DNA of 64,000 nt from Streptomyces griseus subsp. griseus (GCF_003610995.1 NZ_CP032543.1:6324001-6388000); one strand, 5' to 3'. Shown: positions 25,260 to 33,848, numbered from the stretch's first letter. Notes: generated from the letters alone by a model not told the origin. Translations and numbers: made by a program.

Positions 25260-26110
25260 GCGGCCCCGAAGCGGAAGCCCTCACCGGCCCCGAAGCCGAC
25301 ACCGGCTCCGAGGCCCACAGCGGCACCGGCACAGCCACCGAAGCCATCACCACCCCCGAACCCACCCAGCGCTCCCCCCGCCCGGTGGCCCTGGTCACCG
25401 GTGGCTCCCGAGGCATCGGACGTGCCGTCGTCGCCCGCCTCGCCGAGGACGGTTACGACATCGCCTTCTGCTACCGCTCCGACGCGGAGGCCGCCCGGCA
25501 AGCGGCCCTGATCGCCGAGAAGGCCGGGGCCCGGGTCCTCCACCGGCCGGTCGACGTCGCCGATGCCGCGCAGGTCAAGGAGTTCGTCGCCGCGGCCGAG
25601 GCCGAACTCGGCCCGCTGGCGGCCGTCGTCACCTCGGCCGGTATCACCCGGGACCGGCCGCTCGCCCTGATGGCGGAGGAGGAGTGGCGCTCGGTCATCG
25701 GCACCAACCTCGACGGCACCTACAACGTCTGCCGGGCCGCCGTCTACCCGCTGATGCGCCGCCGCCGGGGAGCCGTCGTCACGCTCTCCTCCATCGCCGG
25801 GGTGCACGGCAGCGCGGGCCAGACCAACTACGCGGCCTCCAAGGCCGGGATCATCGGCTTCACCCGCTCCCTGGCCCGGGAGTGCGGGCGCTACGGCATC
25901 CGCGCCAACGTCGTCGCGCCCGGCCTGATCTCCACCGACATGACGGCCGGCCTGCCGGCCGAGGTCGCCGAACGCCACCTCAGGAGCATCCCGCTCGGCC
26001 GGGCCGGCACCCCGCAGGAGGTCGCCGACCTGGTCTCCTTCCTGGTCTCGGACCGCGCCGCCTACATCACCGGCCAGGTCGTCGAGATCAACGGCGGCCT
26101 GCCGAGCTGA
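25256..26110 (+). CDS. 3-oxoacyl-ACP reductase (FabG-like SDR)
   Basis: A 284-residue short-chain reductase. After a 40-residue Gly/Thr/Glu-rich extension absent from FabG, the fold begins with [12 protein letters not shown] (48-55 for TGGSRGIG). TSAG at about 126-129 and the Ser179, Tyr192, Lys196 set are intact, with terminal [12 protein letters not shown]. It would reduce the beta-keto group on the ACP. It is the last gene of the right arm. No dehydratase or enoylreductase follows, so the product may keep a beta-hydroxyl, unless primary-metabolism enzymes act in trans. Confidence 0.9.
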   Translation: MSGPEAEALTGPEADTGSEAHSGTGTATEAITTPEPTQRSPRPVALVTGGSRGIGRAVVARLAEDGYDIAFCYRSDAEAARQAALIAEKAGARVLHRPVDVADAAQVKEFVAAAEAELGPLAAVVTSAGITRDRPLALMAEEEWRSVIGTNLDGTYNVCRAAVYPLMRRRRGAVVTLSSIAGVHGSAGQTNYAASKAGIIGFTRSLARECGRYGIRANVVAPGLISTDMTAGLPAEVAERHLRSIPLGRAGTPQEVADLVSFLVSDRAAYITGQVVEINGGLPS

Positions 26111-26127
26111 TCGACCGGCGCGAGCAC

Positions 26128-26874
26128 TCAGCTCCCCGCCCGGTGGGAGGCGGGGGGCGCCGCCGGCTCCGGCGTCTGTGCCGCACGCGTCACATCGCCG
26201 ACGACCTCCACCACATCGGGGCCGTACGCCTGGGAGTTGACCACCTTCAGCAGCAGCGCGAACGACTTGTTGCCGTGCTTGCGCAGCAGCTTCTCGTGGT
26301 GGCGCGACACGTAACGGGTCGCCGCCTGGTTGGTGATGGCCCGCTGTCCGCAGAACAGGAAGACCGGGCGCGCGTCCTGACCACCTGTCAGCCTGGCGAG
26401 CAGAACGTACTCCGCGATGCCCGGCTCCAGCCGGTAGCGCTCCGAGCCGATCTGGAAGGCGACCTGGTCCGGGCCGGGGTCCGGGTCGGTGTTGATCCTC
26501 ACACCGGGGAGCAGGGTCCGCAGGTGGGCCGCCATCCGCTGGTTGGACGTCGGTCCGCCGACACAGAACTCCGTGCGCTCCCCGAAGCCCTGCTGTGCCA
26601 CGTCGTGCGTGACGATCTGCGCGTTGCCCGCGCAGTCCTTGATCAGCGCGGAGAGCTCCAGCAGCGCGAACACGTCGTACCGGTGCACGGACCCCTCGGC
26701 TCCCGCGTACCGGTTGACGACGAGCAGGCACTCGGAGTGGGACGGCAGGCCGAAGAACGCCTGCTTACGGCGGAGCTTGCGCCGCAGGAGGTAGGTACGG
26801 GCCAGCCAGCCCAGCGTTCCGCTGACCCCGGCGGCTATCACGCCCAGCACGATGTTGCGCACGTCGTCCGTCAT
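26128..26874 (-). CDS. Unknown membrane-anchored protein
   Basis: I do not recognise a named family. The 248-residue product has one N-terminal transmembrane helix (about 8-28) followed by a basic stretch (LLRRKLRRKQ), predicting a cytoplasmic C-terminal domain. That domain contains an ECLLVVNRYAG strand, a FCVGGPTSNQRMAAHL segment, PVFLFCGQRAI and a terminal YGPDVVEVVGDVT. The alternating strands and GGP/CGQ turns hint at a Rossmann-like fold. It is convergent with the ketoreductase (17 bp apart) and divergent from ggt, and probably does not belong to the biosynthetic locus. Confidence 0.6.
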   Translation of the reverse strand: MTDDVRNIVLGVIAAGVSGTLGWLARTYLLRRKLRRKQAFFGLPSHSECLLVVNRYAGAEGSVHRYDVFALLELSALIKDCAGNAQIVTHDVAQQGFGERTEFCVGGPTSNQRMAAHLRTLLPGVRINTDPDPGPDQVAFQIGSERYRLEPGIAEYVLLARLTGGQDARPVFLFCGQRAITNQAATRYVSRHHEKLLRKHGNKSFALLLKVVNSQAYGPDVVEVVGDVTRAAQTPEPAAPPASHRAGS

Positions 26875-26978
26875 GGCCGGGCATGTTATCGGTCATTCGG
26901 GTAACCGTTCGAGGCGGTCCTGACGATCCGGGTGCCCGCGGGCTAGCCTGCGCGGAGATCCGTTGACTGGAGGTTCGT

Positions 26979-28796
26979 ATGCGCCGTTCCGTCGGCCGGA
27001 ACATCTCGACAGTGGCCGCCCTCGCCGTGGTCGCCTCCCTCGGGGCCGCCGCCCCCGCGGGCTCCGCCCAGCCCGCCCACAAGCCACCGGCCCCGCCCAA
27101 GTCCCCGGTGGCGGTGGGGTACGGGGGAGCGGTGGCCAGTGTCGACCGGGACGCCTCGGCGGTCGGGATCGAGGTGCTGCGCAAGGGCGGCAACGCGGTG
27201 GACGCGGCCGTGGCGACCGCCGCGGCGCTGGGTGTGACGGAGCCGTACTCGGCGGGCATCGGCGGCGGGGGCTACTTCGTCCACTACGACGCCAGGAAGC
27301 GCACCGTCCAGACCATCGACGGCCGCGAGACCGCACCCCGCAGCGCCGACGCCTCCCTCTTCCTGGAGAACGGCAAGCCCATCCCGTTCGAGGAGGGCGT
27401 CACCAGCGGTCTCTCCGTCGGCACCCCCGGCACCCCCGCCACCTGGGAGCGCGCACTCGACGCGTGGGGCTCCACGTCCCTTCGTACGCTGCTGAAACCG
27501 GCCGAACGCCTGGCGCGGGACGGCTTCGTGGTGGACGACACCTTCCGCTCGCAGACGGCCTCCAACCAGGCCCGGTTCGCCGACTTCCCGGCCTCCGCGA
27601 AGCTGTTCCTGCCGGGCGGTGAACTGCCCGTCGTGGGATCGGTGTTCAAGAACCCCGACTTGGCCCGCACCTACGAGAAGCTCGGCCGCAAGGGCGTCGG
27701 GGAGCTGTACCGGGGCGAGTTGGCGGACGACATCGTCCGTACGGTCCGCAAGCCGCCCGTCGACCCGCAGGCGACCCGGAACGTCCGCCCCGGCGATCTG
27801 ACCCGCAGGGACCTCTCCTCGTACCGCACGCTCAAGCAGAGCCCGACCAAGGTCGGCTACCGGGGCCTGGACGTCTACGGCATGGCACCCTCCTCGTCCG
27901 GCGGTACGACCGTGGGCCAGGCGCTCAACATGCTGGAGCCCACCGACCTCTCACGGGCGAGCCAGGCCCGCTACCTCCACCGGCTCATCGAGGCGAGCCG
28001 GATCGCCTTCGCCGACCGGGGGCGCTGGGTGGGCGACCCGGCCTTCGAGGACGTCCCCACGAAGGAGCTGCTGAGCCGGCGGTTCGCCGACGCGCGCGGA
28101 TGCCTGATCAAGGACGACGCGGTGCTGACCAGCCCGGTGGCGCCCGGTGACCCACGCAACCCGGCCCGCTGCGGAAGCGGTGGCACGGCGGCGCCGACGA
28201 CGTTCGAGGGGGAGAACACCACCCACCTCACGACCGCCGACAAGTGGGGCAACGTCGTCTCGTACACGCTGACCATCGAATCCACCGGCGGCAGCGCCAT
28301 CACGGTCCCCGGCCGCGGCTTCCTCCTCAACAACGAGCTGACCGACTTCTCCTTCGCCCCGGCCAACCCGGCCGTGCACGACCCCAACCTCCCGGGTCCG
28401 GGCAAGCGGCCCCGCTCGTCGATGTCCCCGACCATCGTGCTCAAGGACGGCAAGCCGGTCCTCGCGCTCGGCTCACCGGGCGGCGCCACGATCATCACCA
28501 CCGTGCTCCAGTCCCTCACCGGCCACCTGGACCGCGGACTCCCGCTCGTCGACGCGATCGCCGCGCCCCGCGCCAGCCAGCGCAACGCGGCGGCCACCGA
28601 GATCGAGCCGGACCTGTGGAACAGCCCGGTCCGCGCCGAGCTCGAAGCGCTGGGTCACGTCTTCCGGCAGAACCCGGAGATCGGTGCCGCCACCGGCGTA
28701 CAGCGGCTCCCCGACGGCCGCTGGCTGGCAGCGGCGGAAAAGGTGCGGCGCGGCGGCGGCTCGGCCATGGTGGTGCAGCCGGGCGGCAGGAGCTGA
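26979..28796 (+). CDS. ggt: Gamma-glutamyltransferase
   Basis: A 605-residue secreted GGT. A signal peptide (about 1-30, ending GSAQ) is followed by the Ntn-hydrolase precursor. The autoprocessing site is visible as NTTHLTTAD, with Thr414 as the likely new N-terminal nucleophile of the small subunit. Motifs GGNAVDAAVATAAAL and IGGGGYFVHYD near the N-terminus and PRSSMSPTIVLKDGKP and LGSPGGATIITTVLQ later are typical. It transfers or hydrolyses gamma-glutamyl groups from glutathione or poly-glutamate outside the cell. It has its own promoter region; TGGAGG precedes the ATG. Confidence 0.93.
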   Translation: MRRSVGRNISTVAALAVVASLGAAAPAGSAQPAHKPPAPPKSPVAVGYGGAVASVDRDASAVGIEVLRKGGNAVDAAVATAAALGVTEPYSAGIGGGGYFVHYDARKRTVQTIDGRETAPRSADASLFLENGKPIPFEEGVTSGLSVGTPGTPATWERALDAWGSTSLRTLLKPAERLARDGFVVDDTFRSQTASNQARFADFPASAKLFLPGGELPVVGSVFKNPDLARTYEKLGRKGVGELYRGELADDIVRTVRKPPVDPQATRNVRPGDLTRRDLSSYRTLKQSPTKVGYRGLDVYGMAPSSSGGTTVGQALNMLEPTDLSRASQARYLHRLIEASRIAFADRGRWVGDPAFEDVPTKELLSRRFADARGCLIKDDAVLTSPVAPGDPRNPARCGSGGTAAPTTFEGENTTHLTTADKWGNVVSYTLTIESTGGSAITVPGRGFLLNNELTDFSFAPANPAVHDPNLPGPGKRPRSSMSPTIVLKDGKPVLALGSPGGATIITTVLQSLTGHLDRGLPLVDAIAAPRASQRNAAATEIEPDLWNSPVRAELEALGHVFRQNPEIGAATGVQRLPDGRWLAAAEKVRRGGGSAMVVQPGGRS

Positions 28797-28955
28797 CCCG
28801 GCCTCATGAAGCAGCGGCGGCGGGGCCGGCCGTACGCGGACGCACCGCCTGCGACCGGCACCGCCGCCGGGGGAGGGGAGAGCCGGAGATCCCGCGCCGG
28901 CGCAAGGAGGGGCCGTACGGGTCCCTCCGGTCGACTGGAAGGTCCGTCCCCCACG

Positions 28956-29696
28956 ATGCGCACCCGAACGTTCGCTCTGACCGTCGCCACCTCCACCGCC
29001 TGCGCCGCCGCCCTGCTCGGCCCGGCGGCCCTGCCCGCCACCGCCGACGTCCCCGTATCCGACACACCGCCGGACGCCCGGGCGGGGTCAGCCCCGGGTG
29101 GCCTCGCGGACGCGCCGGTGAGCGCGGAGGAACTGCTCGCCGAGGTCCGCTCCTGCCGGCAGATCTCGCGGGGCAGGTACCGTACGGACGCCAACAGCCC
29201 GAAGGCCACCGTCCCTGTCTGCGGCACCACGGACGCCGTGTTCTGGAAGGCGGACATGGACATCGACTGCGACGGCCGGAGGACCAAGGTCTGCAACCCG
29301 GAGACCGACCCGTACTTCCAGTCGCAGACCGCGTTCCAGACCTCGCGCGGCAAACCGCTGGACTCGGCCCGGCTGCCGTTCGTGGTCGTGCCGGCGCCGG
29401 GCCGGATCTGGGACTACCGGAAGTCCGGGCTGACCGGCGGCAGCGTCGTCGCGGTGATCCACAAGGGCCAGGTGCGGTACGCCGTCATCGGCGACACCGG
29501 GCCCACCGGGATCATCGGCGAGGGGTCGTACGCGCTGGCGGAGGAGCTGTCCATCGATCCCCACCCGACGACCGGCGGGGTCGCGTCCGGTGTCACGTAC
29601 ATCGCGTTCAAGGACTCCCGCATCTCACCGATCGAGAGCCGCGCCAAGGCGGAGAGCCGGGGCGAGGAGCTGGCGAGGGCGTTCGTCGGACGCTGA
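28956..29696 (+). CDS. Secreted glycoside hydrolase family 75 chitosanase
   Basis: A 246-residue secreted enzyme. The Sec/Tat-like signal peptide (1 to about 33, ending LPATA) precedes the GH75 domain. The VFWKADMDIDCDG segment and GDTGPTGIIGEGS contain the acidic residues used by this family for endo-hydrolysis of chitosan, and several Cys are consistent with extracellular disulfides. ATG 28956 is chosen over the in-frame 28806 because the signal peptide begins there. The 160-bp gap from ggt suggests an independent transcript. Confidence 0.88.
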   Translation: MRTRTFALTVATSTACAAALLGPAALPATADVPVSDTPPDARAGSAPGGLADAPVSAEELLAEVRSCRQISRGRYRTDANSPKATVPVCGTTDAVFWKADMDIDCDGRRTKVCNPETDPYFQSQTAFQTSRGKPLDSARLPFVVVPAPGRIWDYRKSGLTGGSVVAVIHKGQVRYAVIGDTGPTGIIGEGSYALAEELSIDPHPTTGGVASGVTYIAFKDSRISPIESRAKAESRGEELARAFVGR

Positions 29697-29714
29697 GCCT
29701 GCTGAGCGGGCTGT

Positions 29715-30482
29715 TCAGAGGGCGGTGAGGACGCGCGGGCCGTCCTTCGTGATCGCCACCGTGTGCTCGGCGTGGGCGGCCCGGCTGCCGTCGGTCGTCC
29801 GCAGCGTCCAGCCGTCCTGGTCGTGGCGGAACTCGTCGAGGCCGCCGGCGAGCAGCATGGGCTCGATCGCGAGGACCATCCCGTGGCGCAGCGGCATACC
29901 GCGCCCCGGCCGTCCCTCGTTCGGCACGGACGGGTCCTCGTGCATCGAACGGCCGATGCCGTGACCGCCGTACCCGTCGAGGATGCCGTAGCCCGCCTTG
30001 CGGCAGACGGTGCCGATCGCGTGGGCGATGTCGCCGATCCGGTTGCCGACGACCGCCGCCGCGATGCCCGCCTCCAGGGCGGTGGTGGCCGCGTCGATCA
30101 GTTCGGTGTCGGCGGGGCGGGCCTCGCCGACGGTGAAGCTGACCGCCGCGTCGCCCGCCCAGCCGCCGAGGAGGGCGCCCGCGTCCACGCTGACCAGGTC
30201 GCCGTCGCGCAGCGGCTCGGCTGAGGGGATGCCGTGGACGACCGCGTCGTTCACGGAGACGCAGATGACGGCCGGGAACGGGGTGGGCGCGAAGTGCGGC
30301 TTGTAGTTCAGGAACGGTGAGGAGGCCCCCGCCTCGCGCAGCACCTCGCGCGCCGCCTCGTCCAGCTCGCGCGGTGTCACGCCGATGGCCGCGACTTCCT
30401 GGGCGCGGGCCAGGATGCGCGCGACGACGCGTCCGGACTCACGCATGGCTTCGATGGATGTGTCTGTCTTGATGTGCACCAT
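29715..30482 (-). CDS. map: Type I methionine aminopeptidase
   Basis: A 255-residue pita-bread metallopeptidase that removes the initiator Met. The five metal ligands can be seen: Asp in SVDAG, Asp in WAGDAAVSF, His in YGGHGIG, Glu in LAIEPML and Glu in AHAEHTVAI. TATAGT on the minus strand (30495-30490) lies seven bases before ATG 30482 and no ribosome binding site is present, so a leaderless start at 30482 is preferred over ATG 30488. It is divergent from the XRE regulator across a perfect inverted repeat. It is probably not the essential copy, which usually lies in a ribosomal protein operon. Confidence 0.9.
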   Translation of the reverse strand: MVHIKTDTSIEAMRESGRVVARILARAQEVAAIGVTPRELDEAAREVLREAGASSPFLNYKPHFAPTPFPAVICVSVNDAVVHGIPSAEPLRDGDLVSVDAGALLGGWAGDAAVSFTVGEARPADTELIDAATTALEAGIAAAVVGNRIGDIAHAIGTVCRKAGYGILDGYGGHGIGRSMHEDPSVPNEGRPGRGMPLRHGMVLAIEPMLLAGGLDEFRHDQDGWTLRTTDGSRAAHAEHTVAITKDGPRVLTAL

Positions 30483-30486
30483 GCCC

Positions 30487-30517
30487 ATTACTATACCGGT
30501 CGAAGCGGTATAGTAAT
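30487..30517. promoter_or_regulatory. Perfect 12-bp inverted repeat in the map/XRE divergent promoter
   Basis: ATTACTATACCG (30487-30498) and CGGTATAGTAAT (30506-30517) flank a 7-base centre. An extra GGTATA half-site lies at 30521-30526. The left arm includes the putative map -10 box. A likely -10 for the XRE gene, TAGGGT, is at 30544-30549. The likely ligand is the adjacent XRE protein. Confidence 0.75.
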
Positions 30518-30555
30518 GACGGTATAAAAATGGTGAACCGTAGTAGGGTGGGTCC

Positions 30556-30834
30556 ATGGTCCGCACCCCACTCACCCCTGAAGAGCGCCTCCGCGGCGAA
30601 CGGCTCGGCCGTCTGCTCCGTGAGGCGCGCGGGGAGCGCAGCATGGTCGCCGTCGCGGCGAGCGCCGGGATCTCCGCCGAGACCCTCCGCAAGATCGAGA
30701 CCGGCCGCGCCCCCACCCCCGCCTTCTTCACGGTCGCCGCGCTCGCCGGAGCGCTCGGCCTCTCCATGGACGAGCTGCTCGGCCGCTGCGCCCTGGAGCC
30801 TGCCGAGCCGGCGGTCGTACCCCTGATCGCGTAG
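30556..30834 (+). CDS. Small XRE-family transcriptional regulator
   Basis: A 92-residue protein consisting almost wholly of an HTH_3 domain: LGRLLREARGERSMVAVAASAGISAETLRKIETGRAPTP contains the helix-turn-helix (about residues 29-50), followed by a dimerisation helix (FFTVAALAGALGLSMDELL). There is no ligand domain. TAGGGT lies six bases before the ATG without a Shine-Dalgarno sequence, suggesting a leaderless mRNA. Divergence from map with a shared palindrome suggests it represses itself and perhaps map. Confidence 0.88.
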   Translation: MVRTPLTPEERLRGERLGRLLREARGERSMVAVAASAGISAETLRKIETGRAPTPAFFTVAALAGALGLSMDELLGRCALEPAEPAVVPLIA

Positions 30835-30862
30835 CGGGCGCGCGATGCGTAGGGTCGCGTCC

Positions 30863-31243
30863 GTGACTCTCCAGGACTTCGCGCGCAGCGAGTACGTCAG
30901 CCTGACCACCTACCGTAAGGACGGCACGCCCGTCGCCACGCCCGTATGGGCGGCGGCCGAGGGGGAGGTGCTGTACGTGTGGACCCGCTCCGACTCATGG
31001 AAGGTGAAGCGGCTCCGCAACAACACCGACGTGGTCGTCACCGTCTGCGACGTACGCGGCGGGATCGCCGAGGGGGCCCCGAGCGCCGAGGGAACCGCAC
31101 GCCTCCTCGACGCGGACGAGACCCGCCAGGTGCGCAAGCTGCTGACCCGCAAGTACACCTGGAAGTTCTGGCTCATCGACCGGCCCGCCACCATCGCCCG
31201 CTTCGGCAAGCGCCCGCACACCGGGATCGCCGTCACTTTCTGA
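30863..31243 (+). CDS. PPOX-class F420-dependent oxidoreductase
   Basis: A 126-residue split beta-barrel protein of the pyridoxamine-oxidase-like superfamily. The pattern SLTTYRKDGTPVATPVW, LYVWTRSDSWKVKRLRNN, VVVTVCD and the C-terminal TGIAVTF is that of TIGR03666-type F420 or heme-utilisation-like proteins. The role is probably reduction of small molecules with F420H2; the substrate is unknown. GTG 30863 is preferred because TAGGGT lies seven bases upstream and the domain starts at VTLQDF; ATG 30845 is the alternative. It is 28 bases after the XRE gene but may have its own promoter. Confidence 0.78.
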   Translation: MTLQDFARSEYVSLTTYRKDGTPVATPVWAAAEGEVLYVWTRSDSWKVKRLRNNTDVVVTVCDVRGGIAEGAPSAEGTARLLDADETRQVRKLLTRKYTWKFWLIDRPATIARFGKRPHTGIAVTF

Positions 31244-31292
31244 GCCCGACCGCCGATCGTGTATGGGTTCCGGGCCCGGCCGTCGATCGCGT

Positions 31293-31319
31293 ACGGGGGC
31301 GCACGGCGTCGGCCCCCGT
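31293..31319 (+). terminator. Terminator hairpin after the F420 oxidoreductase
   Basis: ACGGGGGC (31293-31300) pairs perfectly with GCCCCCGT (31312-31319). The 50 bases before it hold an imperfect direct repeat (GATCGTGTATGGG / GATCGCGTACGGG). Confidence 0.55.
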
Positions 31320-31427
31320 GCGCCCGGCGCAGCGTGGACGAAAGCTGGGCGTAGCCGTCCCGTAACACATCTGCGGTCGAATGCCTGCGGACTGGAAGGC
31401 TCCAGTCGACAGTCGGCGAGGGCGACG

Positions 31428-32888
31428 ATGACGGTGCATCAGAATGCTCTGGATGTAGGCACGTTCGCGCAGTACCTACAGGAACTGACCGCACGACTCG
31501 ACCCCGGACGCGGGTGGTACGGGGTGTTCGTCCGGCGCGACCCCCAGGGGATGCGGTCCTGCCTCGACGGGGTGGAGATACCACCCTGGGACGTCGTGGA
31601 GTCCCTGCTCGCCGACCTGGCCGAGGTCCACGGCGCGTACTTCGCCGAGCAGGTCTCGGTACGGGCCGCCGCGCTGTACTCCGCCTCCGCGGCCGCCCAC
31701 GACCGGCGGCCCGGCGGGCGCCAGGAGCTGCTCCACCGGCTGGAGTTGATGATTCGCGAGCAGGGGCGAGCCGCCGAGCGGCTGCGCACGGCCGGGGCGG
31801 CTCCGGGCGGCGACCCGGCCGACCCGGAGGCGCTGGCCTGGGCGCACGACGACCATCGGCGCGCCTCGGCCAGATGCGTGGAGCTGCGCAAGCGGCTGGC
31901 GGCGGTGACGGTTCCGCAGCCGAGGGCCGGGGCTGGTCCGGACCGGCACACCGGTCCGCGCGGCTCGACGCGCCGGGGCTCCGAGGGGCCGGCGTGGCGG
32001 GCGTCGGAGCACCCGCCGCAGGAAGTCGTGGAGGCGCCGGAGGTGTCGCAGGCCGTCGCGGAGCCGGTAACGGAGTCCATGGCGGAGCCCGTGGCCGAGC
32101 CCGCCCCGGCGGCCTCCGAACCGCCCCCCGGGCGTTCCCGGTCCCGCAGATCCGCCCCCGCGCCCCGGCGGAGGAAGCCGGGCGGCGCCCGGTTCGCCGG
32201 TCTCGACGTGGACGACGAGGAGGAGGCGGGGTACGCCCCCTCGCCCCTCCCCGCGCCCCCGCCGGCGGGTGGCTCGGCCCCGCGCGGCGCCCGGTTCGGC
32301 GGCGGGCCCGCGGAGGCGGAGGGGAAGGCCCCGGTCCCGGCCGCTCTGCCGGACCCGGAGGCCGGGGAGGCCGTGGCCGCCGCCGTCGCCCGACTGGTCC
32401 GGCTGCGGGCGGAGGGGCGCAGCGGCGAGGCCCATGTCGTGCTCTGCGAGGTCGCGGCCTGGCCCGCGCCCCGGCTGCCGGTGCTCGCGGTCGCCCTCTA
32501 CCGGGCCGGCCTCGCCGCCGACTGGACGACCCTGCTCTGGGAGGCGTCCTCGCTGCCGCCCGCCGGGTTCGCGGCTGCGGCCGGGGCGCTGGCCGCGGCG
32601 GGCCGGGACGAGGACTGCGGGCTGCTGCTCCGGCAGGGGGTGGCCAGGCCCGCCGCCGAGGTGGCCGAGGCGGTCCTCGCCCTGGACGGCGCGGGCCGCG
32701 AGGGCGAGGCGCGGGCGCTGCTCGGCGCCTTCGTCCGCGTACGTACGCCGCAGGAGGCGGCCGAGATCGCGGGCGACGGCGGGGACCGCGTCCTGCCCGC
32801 GCTGCTGGCGGCGGCCCGCGAGGTGTCGGTGGAGCGGGAGTGGGACCTGGTGCACGCGCTGCGGGTGGCGGGGGTGCCGGGGGTGTGA
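31428..32888 (+). CDS. Large Ala/Pro-rich hypothetical protein
   Basis: I recognise the type but not a function; similar streptomycete proteins are often mislabelled as tegument proteins. The 486-residue product has an N-terminal region (1-160) with an FVRRDPQGM segment and long helices, a Pro/Glu/Arg-rich disordered middle (about 165-310), and an Ala-rich helical C-terminus (about 320-486) whose repeated AxxLxxAGRxxEAxxLL pattern resembles TPR/PPR-like helical hairpins. No signal peptide or membrane segment. ATG 31428 follows GGCGAGGG. It is a single gene ended by a hairpin. Confidence 0.65.
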   Translation: MTVHQNALDVGTFAQYLQELTARLDPGRGWYGVFVRRDPQGMRSCLDGVEIPPWDVVESLLADLAEVHGAYFAEQVSVRAAALYSASAAAHDRRPGGRQELLHRLELMIREQGRAAERLRTAGAAPGGDPADPEALAWAHDDHRRASARCVELRKRLAAVTVPQPRAGAGPDRHTGPRGSTRRGSEGPAWRASEHPPQEVVEAPEVSQAVAEPVTESMAEPVAEPAPAASEPPPGRSRSRRSAPAPRRRKPGGARFAGLDVDDEEEAGYAPSPLPAPPPAGGSAPRGARFGGGPAEAEGKAPVPAALPDPEAGEAVAAAVARLVRLRAEGRSGEAHVVLCEVAAWPAPRLPVLAVALYRAGLAADWTTLLWEASSLPPAGFAAAAGALAAAGRDEDCGLLLRQGVARPAAEVAEAVLALDGAGREGEARALLGAFVRVRTPQEAAEIAGDGGDRVLPALLAAAREVSVEREWDLVHALRVAGVPGV

Positions 32889-32901
32889 GACGGCATCCGG
32901 G

Positions 32902-32939
32902 CCTGCCCCGGCCGGTCAGGGTCTCCCGGCCGGGCAGGG
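32902..32939. terminator. Strong terminator hairpin
   Basis: CCTGCCCCGGCCGG (from 32902) pairs with CCGGCCGGGCAGG (to 32938) with one bulged base and a short loop. It lies between the hypothetical gene and the convergent pseudogene. Confidence 0.65.
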
Positions 32940-32940
32940 C

Positions 32941-33602
32941 TCAGAGCACCTCGGAGGTCCTACGCCGATAAGTGGAGCGCCGGTCCTCGATGGCCGCCCA
33001 GCGGTCCCCGTACACCGTCTCGCGCACCCCCTCGTCCCGCAGGAAGTCGTGCGGGAAGCCCAGCGGCACCCCGCTCACCGTGTCCAGCCGGTCCACGGCG
33101 TCCACATCCAGCTCCACGTCCAGGCGGCCGAGGGCATCGGTGAGCTGGTCCGGGGTGGACGGGCCGAGGAGCGGGACGATGTTGCCCGGGCGCCCGCGCA
33201 GCCAGGCCAGCGCCACGGCGGCCGGGCTCCAGCCGCCTTCCCGGGCGATCTCGACCACGGCCGCACGGTCTCCCGGGCGCGCAGCTCCGCCTCGTCCGCC
33301 ACACCGGCCGCGGCCTCCTTCCGGCGGCCCGTCAGGCGGCCCCGGGCGAGCGGGCTCCAGGCGAAGAAGGCCTGGTCGAACGCGCGGGCCTGCGGGAGCA
33401 GTTCACGCTCCGGAGTGCGCTCCAGCAGGCTGTAGCGCAGCTGCGACCCGGTGAACGGCGCCCAGCCGCGCAGCTCGGCGACCGTACCGGCCTGGGCGAT
33501 CTCCCAGGCGGGCCAGTCGGACACCCCGACGTACAGCACCTTGCCGCTCCGGACGAGGTCGTCGAGGGCGCGCATGACCTCCTGCCCGTCGACGCTCGGA
33601 GG
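32941..33602 (-). pseudogene. Aldo/keto reductase remnant, 5' truncated and frameshifted
   Basis: Two minus-strand frames together encode the C-terminal two thirds of an aldo/keto reductase. The first (33602 down to about 33262) gives VDGQEVMRALDDLVRSGKV, LYVGVSDWPAWE and FFAWSPLARGRLTG. It then loses frame at about 33259-33264, where one base appears missing from a C/G run; the second frame continues AVVEIAREGGWSPAAVALAW to the C-terminus at 32941. Upstream the homology stops at an in-frame TAG (33605-33603), and the first 100 or so residues with the catalytic Tyr/Lys are absent. Two independent lesions make a sequencing error an unlikely sole cause. Confidence 0.85.
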
Positions 33603-33745
33603 CTAAGAGCTGGAGCCCGCTTCAGGGCAACTCCGTCGCGGATCCTCGCGACGCGCCGCGCGTGCCAGGAGTGATGCGTACCGTGAACGGTGTGGACCGC
33701 TCGGGTGCGAAACATGATCGACTCAGCCGGTTCACGGCGATGGTC

Positions 33746-33815
33746 TTGCCCCGCCGGACGGAGGGGCTTACGTTCTCCATCCATGCACCGATCTACGTGC
33801 GTAGAAAACGCGTAG
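33746..33815 (+). promoter_or_regulatory. Promoter and CTACG-TG-CGTAG operator of the pyrimidine catabolic genes
   Basis: TTGCCC (33746-33751) and TACGTT (33769-33774) are spaced 17 bases, predicting a start near 33781. Just downstream lies the inverted repeat CTACG (33793-33797) TG CGTAG (33800-33804) and a third CGTAG at 33811-33815. A repressor bound there would block transcription. GAAGGAG precedes the ATG at 33849. No regulator gene adjoins it. Confidence 0.5.
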
Positions 33816-33848
33816 AGGCTCTCTGACGCCGCGTCGAAGGAGCAGCTC

